Source: Pyrenula massariospora (taxonomy: Eukaryota; Ascomycota; Eurotiomycetes; Pyrenulales; Pyrenulaceae). Taken from it: 64,000 bases of DNA. A program made the position numbers and the translations under genes. The notes under the pieces are model-generated. The model worked only from the letters and a program-made list of their open reading frames with translations. It ran no database searches and was not told where the DNA came from. Shown here in pieces: positions 33,196 to 45,892 of this stretch; within the stretch, counting starts at the first letter, position 1; the number at the start of each line of letters is the position of its first letter. The DNA lies in contig JAGFMI010000005.1 of NCBI GenBank assembly GCA_021030905.1, positions 1,860,001-1,924,000 on the forward strand, given 5' to 3'.

Positions 33196-36142
33196 CTACC
33201 TGGCGTAAGGATGGAAGCCTCTGTGCCCGCCCCTCCCCCCGCCGCGATAATTCGCGCCGGGCTTGCCAGCATTCTTCGGGCCCGTGGGCGCATTCGCCGG
33301 CGCGGCTCCTCCCCCGGCAGGCCCCTTCGGCGCCTTCCCATTCATCGCCGAGTTCGGCCGTCCCATGTTCCCTCCACCCCGTCCACCTGCAGGGTTCATA
33401 TTTGGTTGCGGCACGTCATCATACATACCCTCCCACGAGGTTGGGTTGCTCTGGCCAAAACTGCGCCTCGCTTGCTGTTGTTCGTACTTTTGTTGCTCAA
33501 AGGCAAGTTGTTCCTGGGCATTGTATGCTGGCCTGTTTGCAGCGGGCCCCGTGGGAGGCATCTGCCCTCCGCCCATATTACCGCCCATGTTTCCGCCCAT
33601 ATTCCCCATCCCGCCGTTGTTCTGCATGGCCATCATTTGCTGCATCATGGCCGGACTCATGCCGCCTGGCCCGGGACTCTGTGATCCTCCCTGCGAGTTT
33701 TGGCGTCCCATCTGATTATTCATCTGCTGCATGCGCTGCATCTGTTGCATTTGCTGCATCTGCTGCATCATGGCTGGATTCATGCCACCCATACCCATGT
33801 TATTCATGTTCATGCTTTGCGCTCCTCCCATAGCCGTAGCCGCCATCTGTTGCTGCATCATCTGGAAATACTGCTGCATGCGGGCCCAATACTGAGCCAT
33901 CATTTGAGGTGTCATGCCTCCCATGCCCGTCACTGCAGCTTGCCCGTTCTGTGCTTGTTGTTGATTACTGTCGTTTCCAGCATTCGAATTTCCAAAATCT
34001 TTACCTCCGCGACCTCTGAAGCCCTTTCCGCGTTGGGCCTCATCTTCTTCTCGCATGTTGCCTCTTGGTTGTGCTTTCTTGACTTCTATGGGCTTGCCTA
34101 GGATCTCTAAAGGCCCATTTAGGCAAGCCTCGACTGCCGCTTCGCTATCGAACGTGACAAATCCGAAACCGCGCGGGCGGCCGGTATCTTTATCCATCAT
34201 AAGCGTTGCATCGACAACCCGTCCAAATTGCATAAAGAAGGACTTGAAATCCTGTTCGTTCGCCTCTTGACTGACACCGCCAACGAAGATTTTGCTCGTC
34301 CGTTCCTGTTCGTCCCGTGGAATCGCTCGCTTTGGATCGATCTTTCCGGGTGACACATGTGAGTATCTCTTCCATTTCCGGGGAGAACCATCCTGAGTAG
34401 ATGAAGGGTGATTGGTATTACGAAGAGATGGTCTTACTATTTTACCGTCTAGAAAATGCTCCTTCACCATGACCGTATTAACGGTTTTGGGGTCCTTGAA
34501 TGTGAGGAAGCCAAAACCACGGGACCGCCCGCTGGCCCCATCTCGCATAACTGTGCATTCTTGTACTTCACCAAACTGGGAGAAATAATCTCGTAGAGAC
34601 TCTGTTGAGTTTGTTAGTCGGAGGCAAAACTCGTTCCGAGCTTATAGATATCCTACGATCTGTGGTTTCCCAATTCAGACCTCCAATGAACATTTTCCTG
34701 CATAATACCAGATTAGCATAAACTAGGATTCTAGTTATATGATAAAAAGCGAATGACAGAAGTATTTAGAACCGAAAAGGATGAAGCAGCGTCTGGCATT
34801 TCTTTGGCAAAAGGTTTGATCTCTTCGTGGTCTCCCATTGTTGATTAGCAATCCGTAAAGATCAAGGTCAAAAATCGCAAGAATTTTCAGCTCTGAACCT
34901 GAATCAAGTAGGAATTTAGCTTGACATCAACGCCAGTAACAAAATCGGAAGGCAAGGACATTCGATAGGTCCGTGCCACGCTAAGGACCTGCAGTGATGT
35001 CCCTAGTGGAAGACGAGGGTTCTTCACTTCACCAAATGGACACCTGCAAAGCGGAAGTTGAAGGCAACGTCCATCTAGGAGCTAGAAGCCTGAAAGCACA
35101 CAAGGCATGACCTTGGTAAGGAGGATTTCCTTGTTCTTTTTCTATGCTGGTTGCTGCTAAATCTTCGATATCGCTAGTGATCGTCCCAGATAATCCGGTC
35201 GTCTATCTGCATCGCTATGTGAAATGTGTCTCCATAAGTATTATCATCAGTATTCTAGGCGCTCAACGATACCGGCAACCCAAGGTTCGATCATCATATG
35301 CCTGGCTTAACATGGCCGCTGCTCAATGAGCCACCAGTGCCAGAGCCGGCTTTCAGCCTGGTTTCTCTTATCCCGTCAATTGATATTTTCTATCTTCCGG
35401 CACTTTGGCACCTTCAAATTCTGCATGGTAGCCACCTTAACTGCACGAGCTTAAGCATCACTTGGTTGTCCTGCTGCCGAGAGAAAGGCCAGCGCCATCC
35501 ACCAAGGTTGCCGATAGGTGCGAGACCACCCGCCAGTCGCCTGAGGTGACCATCACCACACCACTCGCACATCATCCCCTTAGTGTATTCGAGTTTTCCA
35601 TAGACCTCCGCATTGATATCGCAAGACCGCCCCATACTTATCTTAGCCCAGACCTTACCTTCGCTGCTTGTGATTTGTAGAAAACAAGAAAGGAGAAACT
35701 CAGTACATAGCATCAACATACCCATCTTCCTTAATATTCGGTCCGAAAGCACTATGCCCAGAGTTGGCATGGCTTGCACCATTACTCTGTTCAGTTACCC
35801 AATTTTCCATTCCATCGTCTACATCATCTTCTTCAGCGACCTGGAAGTTGGGGTCGTCTATATCGCCTCCGTTTTCCGCTGTCGAAGAAACAAGGGGCTG
35901 CTCATCCGTCATGGGCGCTTCAACTAATGGCTCTGGTTGTGTTGGTACTGGTGCAGCGTGAACAGTGGCAGGCGGGACAACAGGGGCTGCAGTGCTCTCG
36001 TCGGCATCGTAGCTGGGAAAGAGGTTAGTAAGTGGTGACCAGCAAATGGAGCGGAAGGGCTGGATAGCATTGGATCTGCATGCTATCGACGAACTCACAG
36101 GTCGGCGAAAAGATCTTCCTCAAGATCCTCTGGTTCAGTCAT
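33196..36142 (-). CDS. HRP1: Nuclear polyadenylated-RNA-binding protein Hrp1/Nab4 (two RRMs)
   Basis: Exons 36142-36099, 36012-35722, 34697-34657 (41 nt), 34601-34438 and 34341-33196, all frame-consistent, about 561 residues. The second intron is 1,024 nt (35721-34698): donor GTATGT, acceptor ATGCAG, giving junction KEDG/KMFIGG. The last intron (96 nt) is stop-free and a multiple of three; splicing restores GKIIDPKRAIPRDEQ. The N-terminus is acidic (EPEDLEEDLFADL). RRM1 has KMFIGGLNW and RSRGFGFLTF; RRM2 has SKIFVGGVS and RPRGFGFVTF. The tail is Met/Gln/Asn/Gly-rich, ending in an RGG-like GGGRGGHRG patch. Hrp1 binds the UA-rich efficiency element as part of cleavage factor I and shuttles with mRNA. 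The MQQMQQ tail looks prion-like. Its C-terminal coding sequence includes a CTG/CAT repeat stretch at 33721-33775 on the + strand. Confidence 0.92.
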
Positions 36143-36663
36143 CTTGAAATACGAATGGAGGGGAGGTGAAGAAAACTGTCAAGAAGCGATTAAACACAAT
36201 GCGGAGAGAGGTAGTCCATGCAAAACGACCACTCTACGGTAATAGGTCACACTAATTAAAGAGATCAATATAGAGAAGCGCGCTGTGTTGCATATCAAGT
36301 GAAAGTGAAATGAAGGTACTGGCTGCGGGAGGACGGTGAGGTTGTTGAAGAGGTTGAGCAGGTGTTGTGGCTGAAGTTCTGGAGAAGCAGCCTTCAGGCA
36401 CTCGGACCCCACAATGAGGCTAAACCTAATTGGGCTTCATGTCATTCCCGAGCCTCTTGTTCTTGAGCAAAGGACGACTGGCGCTCGAATTGACCTCAAG
36501 CGAGGGTTTGACCGGCAGACTGGCTGACGCAGAGGGCTGAACTCGATTTCTTCAGCGATGCTACAGGTCACTCGAAACGGGGAGCCCTTATGCTGCGCTC
36601 TACGCGCCATCCGCGAGTCAGCAGAGTCGTGAAGCCTTTAGACTTCTGTTGCAAATCTACATC
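36143..36663. promoter_or_regulatory. Shared divergent upstream region (HRP1 / GYP1)
   Basis: 521 bp between start codons of two housekeeping genes; no TATA box seen. No other gene content. Confidence 0.4.
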
Positions 36664-38885
36664 ATGGCGGGGAAGAAGGGGCAGCAGGTAGGTCTCAGGA
36701 CGTCAGTCTATCTTTACAATCATGCTAATTGAGAGTAAGGAGATGGTTCAGGTCGGTTCGTGCCTCACCCCTCTATGAAGATTGCCATGTCCAAAGATTC
36801 TCTTAAGCGACCTCCACCTTTTACAGAGATGACGAGCTGACCAAACATATTATCAAGACCGCCCTGAGTACGTGTGCTACAGAGAATGCGTGTGAGGGAG
36901 ACTACTGCAGAAGCTGATCGATCGAAGGCGCTCCGGGTCTCCTTTCTGGGGCAACCGTCCAGCACCAGCACCAGCTCGTCAAAACTCTACCAAGTCGAAT
37001 ACTGTGATCGGAGCATCTTATTCACACGCCGACATGCTTAATTTTCACAACCTGTAATCCTGTCCGCCCCACTCAGCTCGCCTACACTCATACATGGCAG
37101 CTCATTAGGACCTAATTCGCGACCTAGAACGCCTCCCGCATCTTCGAATCGAGGAACGCCAACACCGCCTCCATCTGCTGGCCTTTCCCGAATCGGTTCT
37201 CCGAACAAGCCTGCATATTCAACGTCCCTGTCACAAACAGTTAGCAATTGGCATCAGGAAGAGGACGAAGACGAAGACGAAGATGATGGAGATTTGGTGT
37301 ATGATGATGATGAAGATGAGTTTGGGTTACCTAGTATCGCCAGCATGCGCCGGAAGCAGGCAACCAAGTCCCACAATCTGAAGGGATCTGGTCTGCCAGG
37401 ATACACAGAACCAAAGAGTCTCCCCGACCTCAACCTCGGGATTGCCGTGAAAGGGGCACGGTCAAATAGCTTCGACATTGCCGAAGAACGGAATTCTCTG
37501 TCGTATCCTAGCGCCAAGAAAGTAGAGGGTAAAATTCTGAGGCCCCAGTATAAGGAAATTCTCCGTGGTATGGTCCTTACATATTTATTATAATTGATCT
37601 GACAAGCCTAGATCCCATGAATTCCTTGCATCTTGTCAACCACCCCACATTATCCTCTGGAGTCACACCAAAGCAAGCCGAAGCACACGCAGCTCGCATC
37701 TCTCGAATGAATAAGTTTAAGAAAATACTGCAAGCAAGCTCCGTATCACTCTCAGACTTACGAGCTTCATCTTGGTCTGGGATTCCAGACGAGGTCCGTG
37801 CCATGACCTGGCAATTGTTGCTGGGCTACTTGCCAACGAACAGTGAGCGAAGAGTAGCTGCTTTAGAGCGGAAGCGAAAGGAGTATCTAGACGGGGTCCG
37901 CCAGGCCTTTTTCCAAGGTACCTCCGTTGGAAATGGCACTAAATCTGTGAACCTTCCAGAATCTGGATCGCTAGCACCCGTCCGGGCTGTCCAGGGAAGG
38001 GGTCTTGACGAAGTGGTATGGCATCAGATCAGTATCGATGTCCCTAGAACGAATCCGCATATCCCATTGTACGGGTATGAGGCCACACAAAAATCATTGG
38101 AGAGGATTTTGTATGTCTGGGCAATTCGACATCCAGCTAGCGGCTACGTACAAGGCATCAATGACCTCGTGACACCGTTTTGGCAGGTGTTCTTGGGGAC
38201 ATACATCACCGATCTTGACATCGAATCAGGAATGGACCCAGGCCAGCTACCAAAACCGGTTCTGGATGCCGTAGAAGCCGACTCTTTCTGGTGCTTGACC
38301 AAACTACTAGATGGCATCCAAGATAATTATATCTATGCGCAACCCGGCATTCATCGACAAGTTCGAGATTTGAAAGACTTGACAACACGAATCGACGCTA
38401 GCCTTGCGAAGCACTTAGAGGGCGAAGGCGTGGAATTTATGCAGTTCAGCTTCAGGTGGATGAATTGTCTCCTAATGCGAGAGCTCAGCATCAAGAATAC
38501 GATAAGGATGTGGGACACTTACCTAGTATGGAAAAAGACATTCCCAGCAATACTATTGCGCTAACAATATCTCAGGCCGAAGAGCAAGGTTTCTCCCAAT
38601 TTCATTTGTATGTCTGCGCTGCATTTTTGGTAAAATGGTCCGAGCAACTGGTTAAGATGGACTTCCAGGTATGAACCTCCATTGGAACGAAATTCCTCTC
38701 AATATTAACAGAGCGTCTAGGAAATCATGATGTTCCTTCAAGCTCTTCCAACACGCTCATGGACAGAGAAGGATGTCGAGCTGCTTCTGAGCGAAGCGTT
38801 TATCTGGCAAAGTCTGTTTCGAGGTTCCAGCGCCCATCTCAAAAATTCAGGTGGCGTATCCACACCCACATTTCCTCCCCCATGA
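36664..38885 (+). CDS. GYP1: TBC-domain Rab GTPase-activating protein (Gyp1 / TBC1D22 type)
   Basis: Well-supported exons: the one ending at 37567, then 37612-38525, 38576-38668 and 38721-38885, with phase-consistent GT-AG introns. The 5' end is less sure: a small first exon from the ATG at 36664 (MAGKKGQQ) followed by two or three short exons seems likely, including ones encoding DDELTKHIIKTAL and SGSPFWGNRPAPA. An acidic tract (Asp/Glu repeats, nt 37260-37322) precedes the TBC domain. TBC marks: LRASSWSGIPDEVRAMTWQLLLGYLP, the Arg finger ISIDVPRTNP, and the Gln finger SGYVQGIND. Gyp1-type proteins stimulate GTP hydrolysis by Ypt1/Rab1 at the Golgi. Both catalytic fingers are intact. The stop lies only 52 bp from the stop of DIM1 on the other strand, so the transcripts must overlap at their 3' ends. 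Confidence 0.85.
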
Positions 38886-38937
38886 GTGGAAACCGGTTCG
38901 TGGGTATTAACAATCATAAATCGGCACAGAAAGGAGC

Positions 38938-40236
<1,299 letters not shown>

Positions 40237-40474
40237 GATGGTAATTGCTGGAATGTTGAAAAACGTCGTCACGTCGTTCATGTGGGCGAGAAAATGCGAC
40301 TGCGGGACCGTAGAAGCTAGGCCGGAAAATCTTTAGTGATCGGTCTTCAGCCTTGCCGGAAAGGCTGAAGAAGGCCGCCTTACGGACAGCATTTCTTGGT
40401 TCCTAAAACCTTTTCGCCGCCCAACATGCGATCACATTTCACAACCTAATCTAAAAGCACGAGCTCTGCTCATC
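40237..40474. promoter_or_regulatory. Bidirectional promoter DIM1 / PRP6
   Basis: 238 bp separate the two start codons, so both core promoters must lie here. A CCTTGCCGGAAAGGC dyad-like stretch (about 40352-40366) sits between them. No TATA box. Confidence 0.5.
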
Positions 40475-43390
40475 ATGGCGGCTCGCAGAGATTTCCTCAA
40501 TCAGCCGGCGCCCGAGAACTACGTTGCAGGTCTCGGACGTGGCGCGACTGGATTCACAACTCGATCCGATCTTGGACCAGGGCGAGAAGGACCTACGCCA
40601 GAGCAGATCCAAGAAGCGCTCGCTAAACGAGCTGCGCAACTTGGTGCAGCGCCACCAACCGCATACGGCGCCCCGGAGAAACGAGATGAGAACGATGACG
40701 ACGACGAGCGTTTCCAAGACCCAGAGAATGAAGTTGGACTTTTCGCCTATGGCCAGTACGACCGCGATGATGATGAAGCGGATCGGATATACCAAGATGT
40801 TGATGAGAAGATGGATAGACGGCGGAAGCAAAGAAGGTTAGCATGCCCCTTCCTTTTTCCCCTCCTCTTACCTCCTTTCAAAGCCAATGGTTTATCGTGC
40901 CTTCCAAAGATGCATGAACAGATTGCCGACCTGAGTCCTTTCGACGCCTACAGGGAAGTTCGAGAAAACCAAGAACGCGAAGACTACGAACGCAATAATC
41001 CCAAGATCCAGCAACAGTTTGCCGACCTTAAACGCTCTCTCGCGACGGTCTCGGACGAAGATTGGGCAAACATACCAGATGTTGGCGACCTTACAGGGAA
41101 GAACAAAAGGAGCAAACAGAACTCGAAACAGCGTTTCTATGCTGTCCCCGATAGTGTCCTAGCTGGTGCTAGAGATTCTACTCAGTTTGACACCTCGATA
41201 TCCGATGACGGCACGCAGACGAATGGTACTGGCTCAGACGCTATCAGTGGAACCATGACGAATTTTGCAGACATCGGCGCAGCTCGTGATAAGGTGCTCA
41301 AGGTAAGGTTGGACCAGGCAGCTCAAGGGTCAGGTGCAGACACTACCAATGGAAGTGCCACCAACATAGACCCAAAGAGCTACCTAACAAGTCTTGACAA
41401 GTCGGAATTAAAAGCTGGAGAGGTCGAAATCGGTGATATCAAAAGAGTGAGAATTTTGCTAGAGTCTGTCATCAAGACCAATCCCAAGCATGCTCCAGGC
41501 TGGATTGCGATTGCACGTCTTGAAGAAATTGCGGGCAAAATTGTTAGTTCTCGAAAACTTATCGCTCAAGGCTGTGAGCAATGTCCGAAGAGCGAAGATG
41601 CCTGGCTAGAAAACATCCGACTTAACGACAATCACAACGCTAAGATAATTGCCGCCGCTGCTCTTAAGATCAATGACCGTTCTACACGGTTATGGGTTGA
41701 AGCAATGAAACTCGAGACCGACCCAGTCAAGAAAAAGCGTGTTCTGCGAAAAGCTATCGATCACATACCCCAGTCTGTCATGATCTGGAAAGAAGCTGTC
41801 AATCTAGAGGAGGACCCTGCAGATGCTCGTCTTCTTCTTGCAAAAGCTACGGAAATCATTCCGCTTTCTGTTGAACTTTGGCTTGCGCTTGCAAGGCTGG
41901 AGACCCCAGAAAATGCCCAGCAAGTCCTGAACAAGGCTCGAAAAGCTGTGCCATCAAGTCACGAGATCTGGATTGCTGCAGCACGGTTACAGGAGCAAAT
42001 GGGCAACGCTACTAAAGTTAACATTATGAAGCGTGCTGTACAGGCATTAGCGAAGGAATCTGCCATGCTGAAACGGGAAGAATGGATAACGGAAGCCGAG
42101 AAATGTGAAGAAGAAGGTGCAGTTCTGACATGTAGTGCCATCATCCGGGAGACTCTGGGCTACGGTCTGGACGAAGACGACGACCGAAAGGATATCTGGA
42201 TGGACGATGCAAAAGCAAGTATCAATCGAGGGAAATTCGAGACTGCCCGCGCAATTTATGCGTACGCCATCCGAGTATTCGTCAACAAGAAGTCAATTTG
42301 GCTCGCCGCAGCAGACCTAGAAAGGAACCATGGCACGAAAGAAGCATTGTGGCAGCTTCTTGAGAAAGCGACTGAGGCTTGCCCGCAAAGTGAAGTCCTT
42401 TGGATGCAACTTGCGAAAGAGAAATGGCAAGCGGGAGAGATTGACAATGCTCGAAGAGTCCTTGGTCGCGCTTTCAAACAGAATCCAAATAACGAAGATA
42501 TCTGGCTTGCAGCTGTAAAGCTCGAGGCTGATGCCCAGCAAACCGAGCAAGCTCGTGTACTACTATCTACCGCTCGCGAGGAAGCAGGCACAGATCGTGT
42601 CTGGATCAAAAGCGTTGCGTTTGAACGCCAGCTTGGAAACAATGACGATGCGTTAGACCTTGTCAATAAAGGCCTCCAGCTATATCCGAAGGCAGACAAG
42701 CTCTGGATGATGAAAGGCCAGATCTACGAAGAGCAGAACAAAATCCCACAGGCGCGAGAGGCGTATGGTACTGGCACAAGAGCTTGCTCCAAGTCTGTGC
42801 CTCTCTGGTTGCTCGCAGCCCGGTTAGAAGAAAAGGCAGGTCTTGTTGTAAAAGCACGTTCTGTCCTGGATCGAGCCCGGCTTGCTGTACCAAAAAATGC
42901 CCAACTATGGGTGGAAAGTATTCGGGTCGAGCGAAGAGGGAACAACATTGCTCAAGCCAAAACGCTCATGGCGAGGGCCTTACAGGAAGTGCCTAAATCT
43001 GGTTTGCTCTGGACGGAGAACATTTGGAACTTAGAAGACAGAACGAAGAGGAGACCTCGAAGCATAGAAGCCGTTCAAAAAGTCGACAACGACCCTATAC
43101 TTTTCGTGACAGTTGCAAGGATCTTCTGGGGAGAGCGAAGGCTAGATAAGGCCATGACCTGGTTTGAAAAGGCGATTCTGCTTGATAGCGATCTAGGGGA
43201 TACATGGGCTTGGTACTACAAGTTTCTATTGCAGCATGGGACGGATGAGAAGAGAAATGATGTGCTGTCGAAGTGTGCCATGACTGAGCCGAGGCATGGA
43301 GAGATTTGGCAAGGCGTGGCGAAGAATCCGAGAAATGCGGGCAAGGGGGTGGAGGAGGTACTGAAGTTAGTGGTGGATAAGCTGCAGTAG
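40475..43390 (+). CDS. PRP6: Pre-mRNA splicing factor Prp6 (S. pombe Prp1 homologue)
   Basis: Exons 40475-40836 and 40954-43390, 932 residues. The 117-nt intron is a multiple of three and free of stops, so it also reads through (adding 39 mostly hydrophobic residues); splicing gives the family sequence RRRKQRREVRENQERED, which supports the intron. The N-terminal PRP1_N domain (FLNQPAPENYVAGLGRGATG, then FAYGQYDRDDDEADRIYQ, and ERNNPKIQQQFADLKR) is followed from ~290 by a long run of HAT/TPR-like helical repeats with recurring W..A..LE units (for example IWLAAVKLE, LWLLAARLEEKAG). Prp6 is a U4/U6.U5 tri-snRNP scaffold that bridges U5 and U4/U6 in spliceosome assembly. Length and layout are typical. 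Convergent with the quinone oxidoreductase gene, 112 bp between stops. Confidence 0.95.
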   Translation: MAARRDFLNQPAPENYVAGLGRGATGFTTRSDLGPGREGPTPEQIQEALAKRAAQLGAAPPTAYGAPEKRDENDDDDERFQDPENEVGLFAYGQYDRDDDEADRIYQDVDEKMDRRRKQRRLACPFLFPLLLPPFKANGLSCLPKMHEQIADLSPFDAYREVRENQEREDYERNNPKIQQQFADLKRSLATVSDEDWANIPDVGDLTGKNKRSKQNSKQRFYAVPDSVLAGARDSTQFDTSISDDGTQTNGTGSDAISGTMTNFADIGAARDKVLKVRLDQAAQGSGADTTNGSATNIDPKSYLTSLDKSELKAGEVEIGDIKRVRILLESVIKTNPKHAPGWIAIARLEEIAGKIVSSRKLIAQGCEQCPKSEDAWLENIRLNDNHNAKIIAAAALKINDRSTRLWVEAMKLETDPVKKKRVLRKAIDHIPQSVMIWKEAVNLEEDPADARLLLAKATEIIPLSVELWLALARLETPENAQQVLNKARKAVPSSHEIWIAAARLQEQMGNATKVNIMKRAVQALAKESAMLKREEWITEAEKCEEEGAVLTCSAIIRETLGYGLDEDDDRKDIWMDDAKASINRGKFETARAIYAYAIRVFVNKKSIWLAAADLERNHGTKEALWQLLEKATEACPQSEVLWMQLAKEKWQAGEIDNARRVLGRAFKQNPNNEDIWLAAVKLEADAQQTEQARVLLSTAREEAGTDRVWIKSVAFERQLGNNDDALDLVNKGLQLYPKADKLWMMKGQIYEEQNKIPQAREAYGTGTRACSKSVPLWLLAARLEEKAGLVVKARSVLDRARLAVPKNAQLWVESIRVERRGNNIAQAKTLMARALQEVPKSGLLWTENIWNLEDRTKRRPRSIEAVQKVDNDPILFVTVARIFWGERRLDKAMTWFEKAILLDSDLGDTWAWYYKFLLQHGTDEKRNDVLSKCAMTEPRHGEIWQGVAKNPRNAGKGVEEVLKLVVDKLQ

Positions 43391-43502
43391 TGAATTCTGA
43401 GAAAGCAGCTGACCTACACTATTGAAGTAATTCGATATCGACGTTTTGACCAAGTCTGTTCTAGGATGTTTTTGCTATTTGTGCGGAGAGTATGGCTGTT
43501 GT

Positions 43503-44822
43503 TCAGTCCACAGTACAGATAATCTTTCCCTTTGTGGTGTTACTCTCCAACAACTTATGCGCCTCCTGAATCTCCTCCATCTTGAACACCTTTTCCACAA
43601 AAATCTTGAACGTCCCATCCTCAAACTTGGGCAACGCATGCTGCACCAACTGATCCCTCAACCTCCCTTGATACTCCTCATCCCGACTCCGCAACGTACT
43701 CCCCTCCACCCTCACCCTCTTGTATAGAATCCCCGTAATATCCACATCCCCAGCCTTCATGCCCCCCAGCCCGCCCAAAAGCACAACCCTCCCATCCCTC
43801 GCCGCGGCGTTAATATTCCCCTGAAAATACGGGCCCCCCACAAAATCCACAATAACATCCACCCCCTTCCCCCCCGTCTCCTCCAGCACCGCCTTACTCC
43901 AGTCCCCGCTCTTATAATTAAACCCCTTCGTCACCCCCAACTCCCCCTCACAGAACTCAACCTTCTCATCGCTCCCCGCCGTCACATACACCGCACTAGC
44001 GCCTTCGGCTTTCGCCAACTGCGCCCCCGCAATACTCACACTACTCGCCCCCGCATGCCACAGCACGCTCTCCCCCCTCTTAAACCCGCCCACAAGATAC
44101 AACGCCTGCGTCGCCGTGATCCACACCTCCGGCACCCCCGCCGCCTCCGCCCACCCCATGCTTTTCGGTTTATGCACAAGCATCCTCGTGCTCACGCTCA
44201 CATACTCCGCATAAGCCCCGCCGTACGCCAGCCCGAACACCTCGTCCCCGACTTTAAAGTCGCCCGTGGGGGTGGCGCCGAGGGCCGCGACGGTGCCGGC
44301 GAACTCGACGCCGAGGGTGGAGGGGGCTTGCGGGGGGAGGGGGTAGTGTCCTTCGCGCTGGTGCAGGTCCATGCGGTTGAGGCCGAAGGCGTGGATGCGG
44401 ACGAGGGCGGCGCAGGGGTGGGGCTTGGGGAGGGGGGTGGTGGGGTTGATGTAGAGGGCGGAGATGGGGCCGGCGCCGTTGTGGATGTCTGGGTTGGGTT
44501 TGGGGGTTAGCGGGGTTGGGTTTGGGGTTGGGAGATGGGGGGTCTGTGGGGGAAGAGGGGGATAGGTGGTGCTAGGAAAGAAGGGTATCGTGTATATATG
44601 GGCGGTATCTTGTGGGGAAACAGGACAAATATAGAGAGGAATAAATTGGGGGAAGAGAATGGGTTCATGAACGGCCATACTATGTGGTAATTATCTCCGG
44701 AGAAACAAAATAACTTGATTTGTAGAGTAGACAAGGTCGTACGCAAATACTGATTTTAAGAACCTGTTAAGCAAGGTGTGGAAAAGAAACAACATACCAA
44801 CGGCTCTCATCGTTTTCGACAT
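43503..44822 (-). CDS. NAD(P)H quinone oxidoreductase (PIG3 / zeta-crystallin family)
   Basis: Exon 1 at 44822-44798 encodes MSKTMRAV; a 309-nt intron (GTATGT donor, CCCAG acceptor) leads to exon 2, 44488-43503, which begins DIHNGAG; 336 residues in all. A longer start inside the intron is open but gives a Pro/Thr-rich head unlike the family, so the spliced start is preferred. Medium-chain dehydrogenase/reductase features: GLNRMDLHQREGHYP, LGVEFAGTVAALG, GDEVFGLAYGGAYAEY, VWITATQALYLVGGFKRGESVLWHAGAS, and VDVIVDFVGG. There is no zinc-binding Cys/His set, consistent with the zinc-free quinone reductase branch that reduces quinones with NADPH in the cytosol. Strongly C-biased then G-biased base use marks the locus, with the switch near 44265. 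Confidence 0.88.
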
Positions 44823-45892
44823 ATTCAACTGTTGGATACCTCGGAATAACGGAAATAACAAAATTGCCTCCCAAACGACAAGAAAGCTCGAGATCAAGCT
44901 TTCAACTCTCTGCTATCCCGAAGCAAAAAGTCCTTTCCAGATAAAAGGGCTGACGATCCTACTCGAATATATCTAGAGTTGCTGGAATGGATGACGAATA
45001 CGGCCGTACTACACGGATGAACAATTGTGTTGGCGGCCGAGGTGGAGTTTTCAAGGCCACTGGAATAAAGTCAGGCTTTTCAAGACTTGAGGACCTGGCC
45101 AAGGTAGCTCTTAACCAGACAAAGGATGGCTTCACACAGGTAAGGCTACGATAGATGACTAAAGGATAGACAGATGACAAATTGGAAGCACGACATCCGA
45201 TTCCCTTAGCCGAATGGTGCCGAAAACCCGCTGTCCTAGTTAGGCAACTTGCCTCAGGTGTATTATTGGCGGGCACTCTAAATACAGAAATTTCTGAAGT
45301 GCCCAGACTGCTTTTATCAACGTCTCAAAGCTTACTATACACATGAAAGACATAGGCATGGCAGACAGAAGAGCCGATCACACCAATGGTGAAGCTACAT
45401 AGGCAAGCTGGCACCAGCTCTTGATGTGGCGATGATCTCCAGCTGATTGGATGGATACTGATAAACGCCCGTGTGCTAATGAGCCGTCCTACTTGGCTAT
45501 CGATGTATCAGTAGAGAATTAGAAGAAATTCACGAGCTACTTATCTATGCTTGCATGCTTGTGTTGGTGTTTCTGTGAGGTTCAATCGGGCTTGTGCCTC
45601 TTGTGTCAGGATCAGAGAGCGCCAATAGAATTATCGCGTAGACGGCTGTGAACCAAGACTTTTGTCCACGATGGCATGCATAAGATCCAAAGAAGTTGCT
45701 ACTGACTGAATAAGGACACTTTTGAGTTTTAATGACTATCTGGTTATACATCCTCCCAAGACAACCCTGTCGTACACCTTGAAGAGAAGACAGGCTGCGC
45801 TCGCTGCTTTTCTCACCGGCTCATCTAGGCTCTATGCAAGCGGCCACTACTAGCCCCAAGCAACCTCTTGTCCCCTGCAACAACAAACCTTC
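44823..45892. other. Intergenic region with one small exon-like ORF
   Basis: About 1.07 kb between the quinone oxidoreductase start and the 3' end of the secreted protein gene. It holds the candidate small ORF at 44987-45154 (listed) and otherwise AT-leaning sequence with no gene seen. Confidence 0.45.
44987..45154 (+). CDS. Candidate small ORF or first exon (55 codons)
   Basis: Starts ATGGATGACG and encodes a soluble, coding-like peptide (segment SGFSRLEDLAKVALNQTK). It runs into CAG/GTAAGG at 45139, a good splice donor, four codons before a stop. No convincing second exon was found. The opposite strand is also open over this stretch (44959-45276), so chance is a serious alternative. Not recognised. 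Confidence 0.25.
   Translation: MDDEYGRTTRMNNCVGGRGGVFKATGIKSGFSRLEDLAKVALNQTKDGFTQVRLR

Noticed and set aside
34773-34838. ATG with 22 codons (MGDHEEIKPFAKEM) inside the long HRP1 intron as an alternative first exon
   Set aside because: Its only good donor (34772) leaves phase 0, while the next exon (34697) needs phase 2, so it cannot be spliced in frame. The upstream exons at 36142-35722 fit exactly.
44055-44510. 151-codon + frame opposite the quinone oxidoreductase gene
   Set aside because: Gly/Glu/Val-rich antisense shadow of a GC-rich exon.
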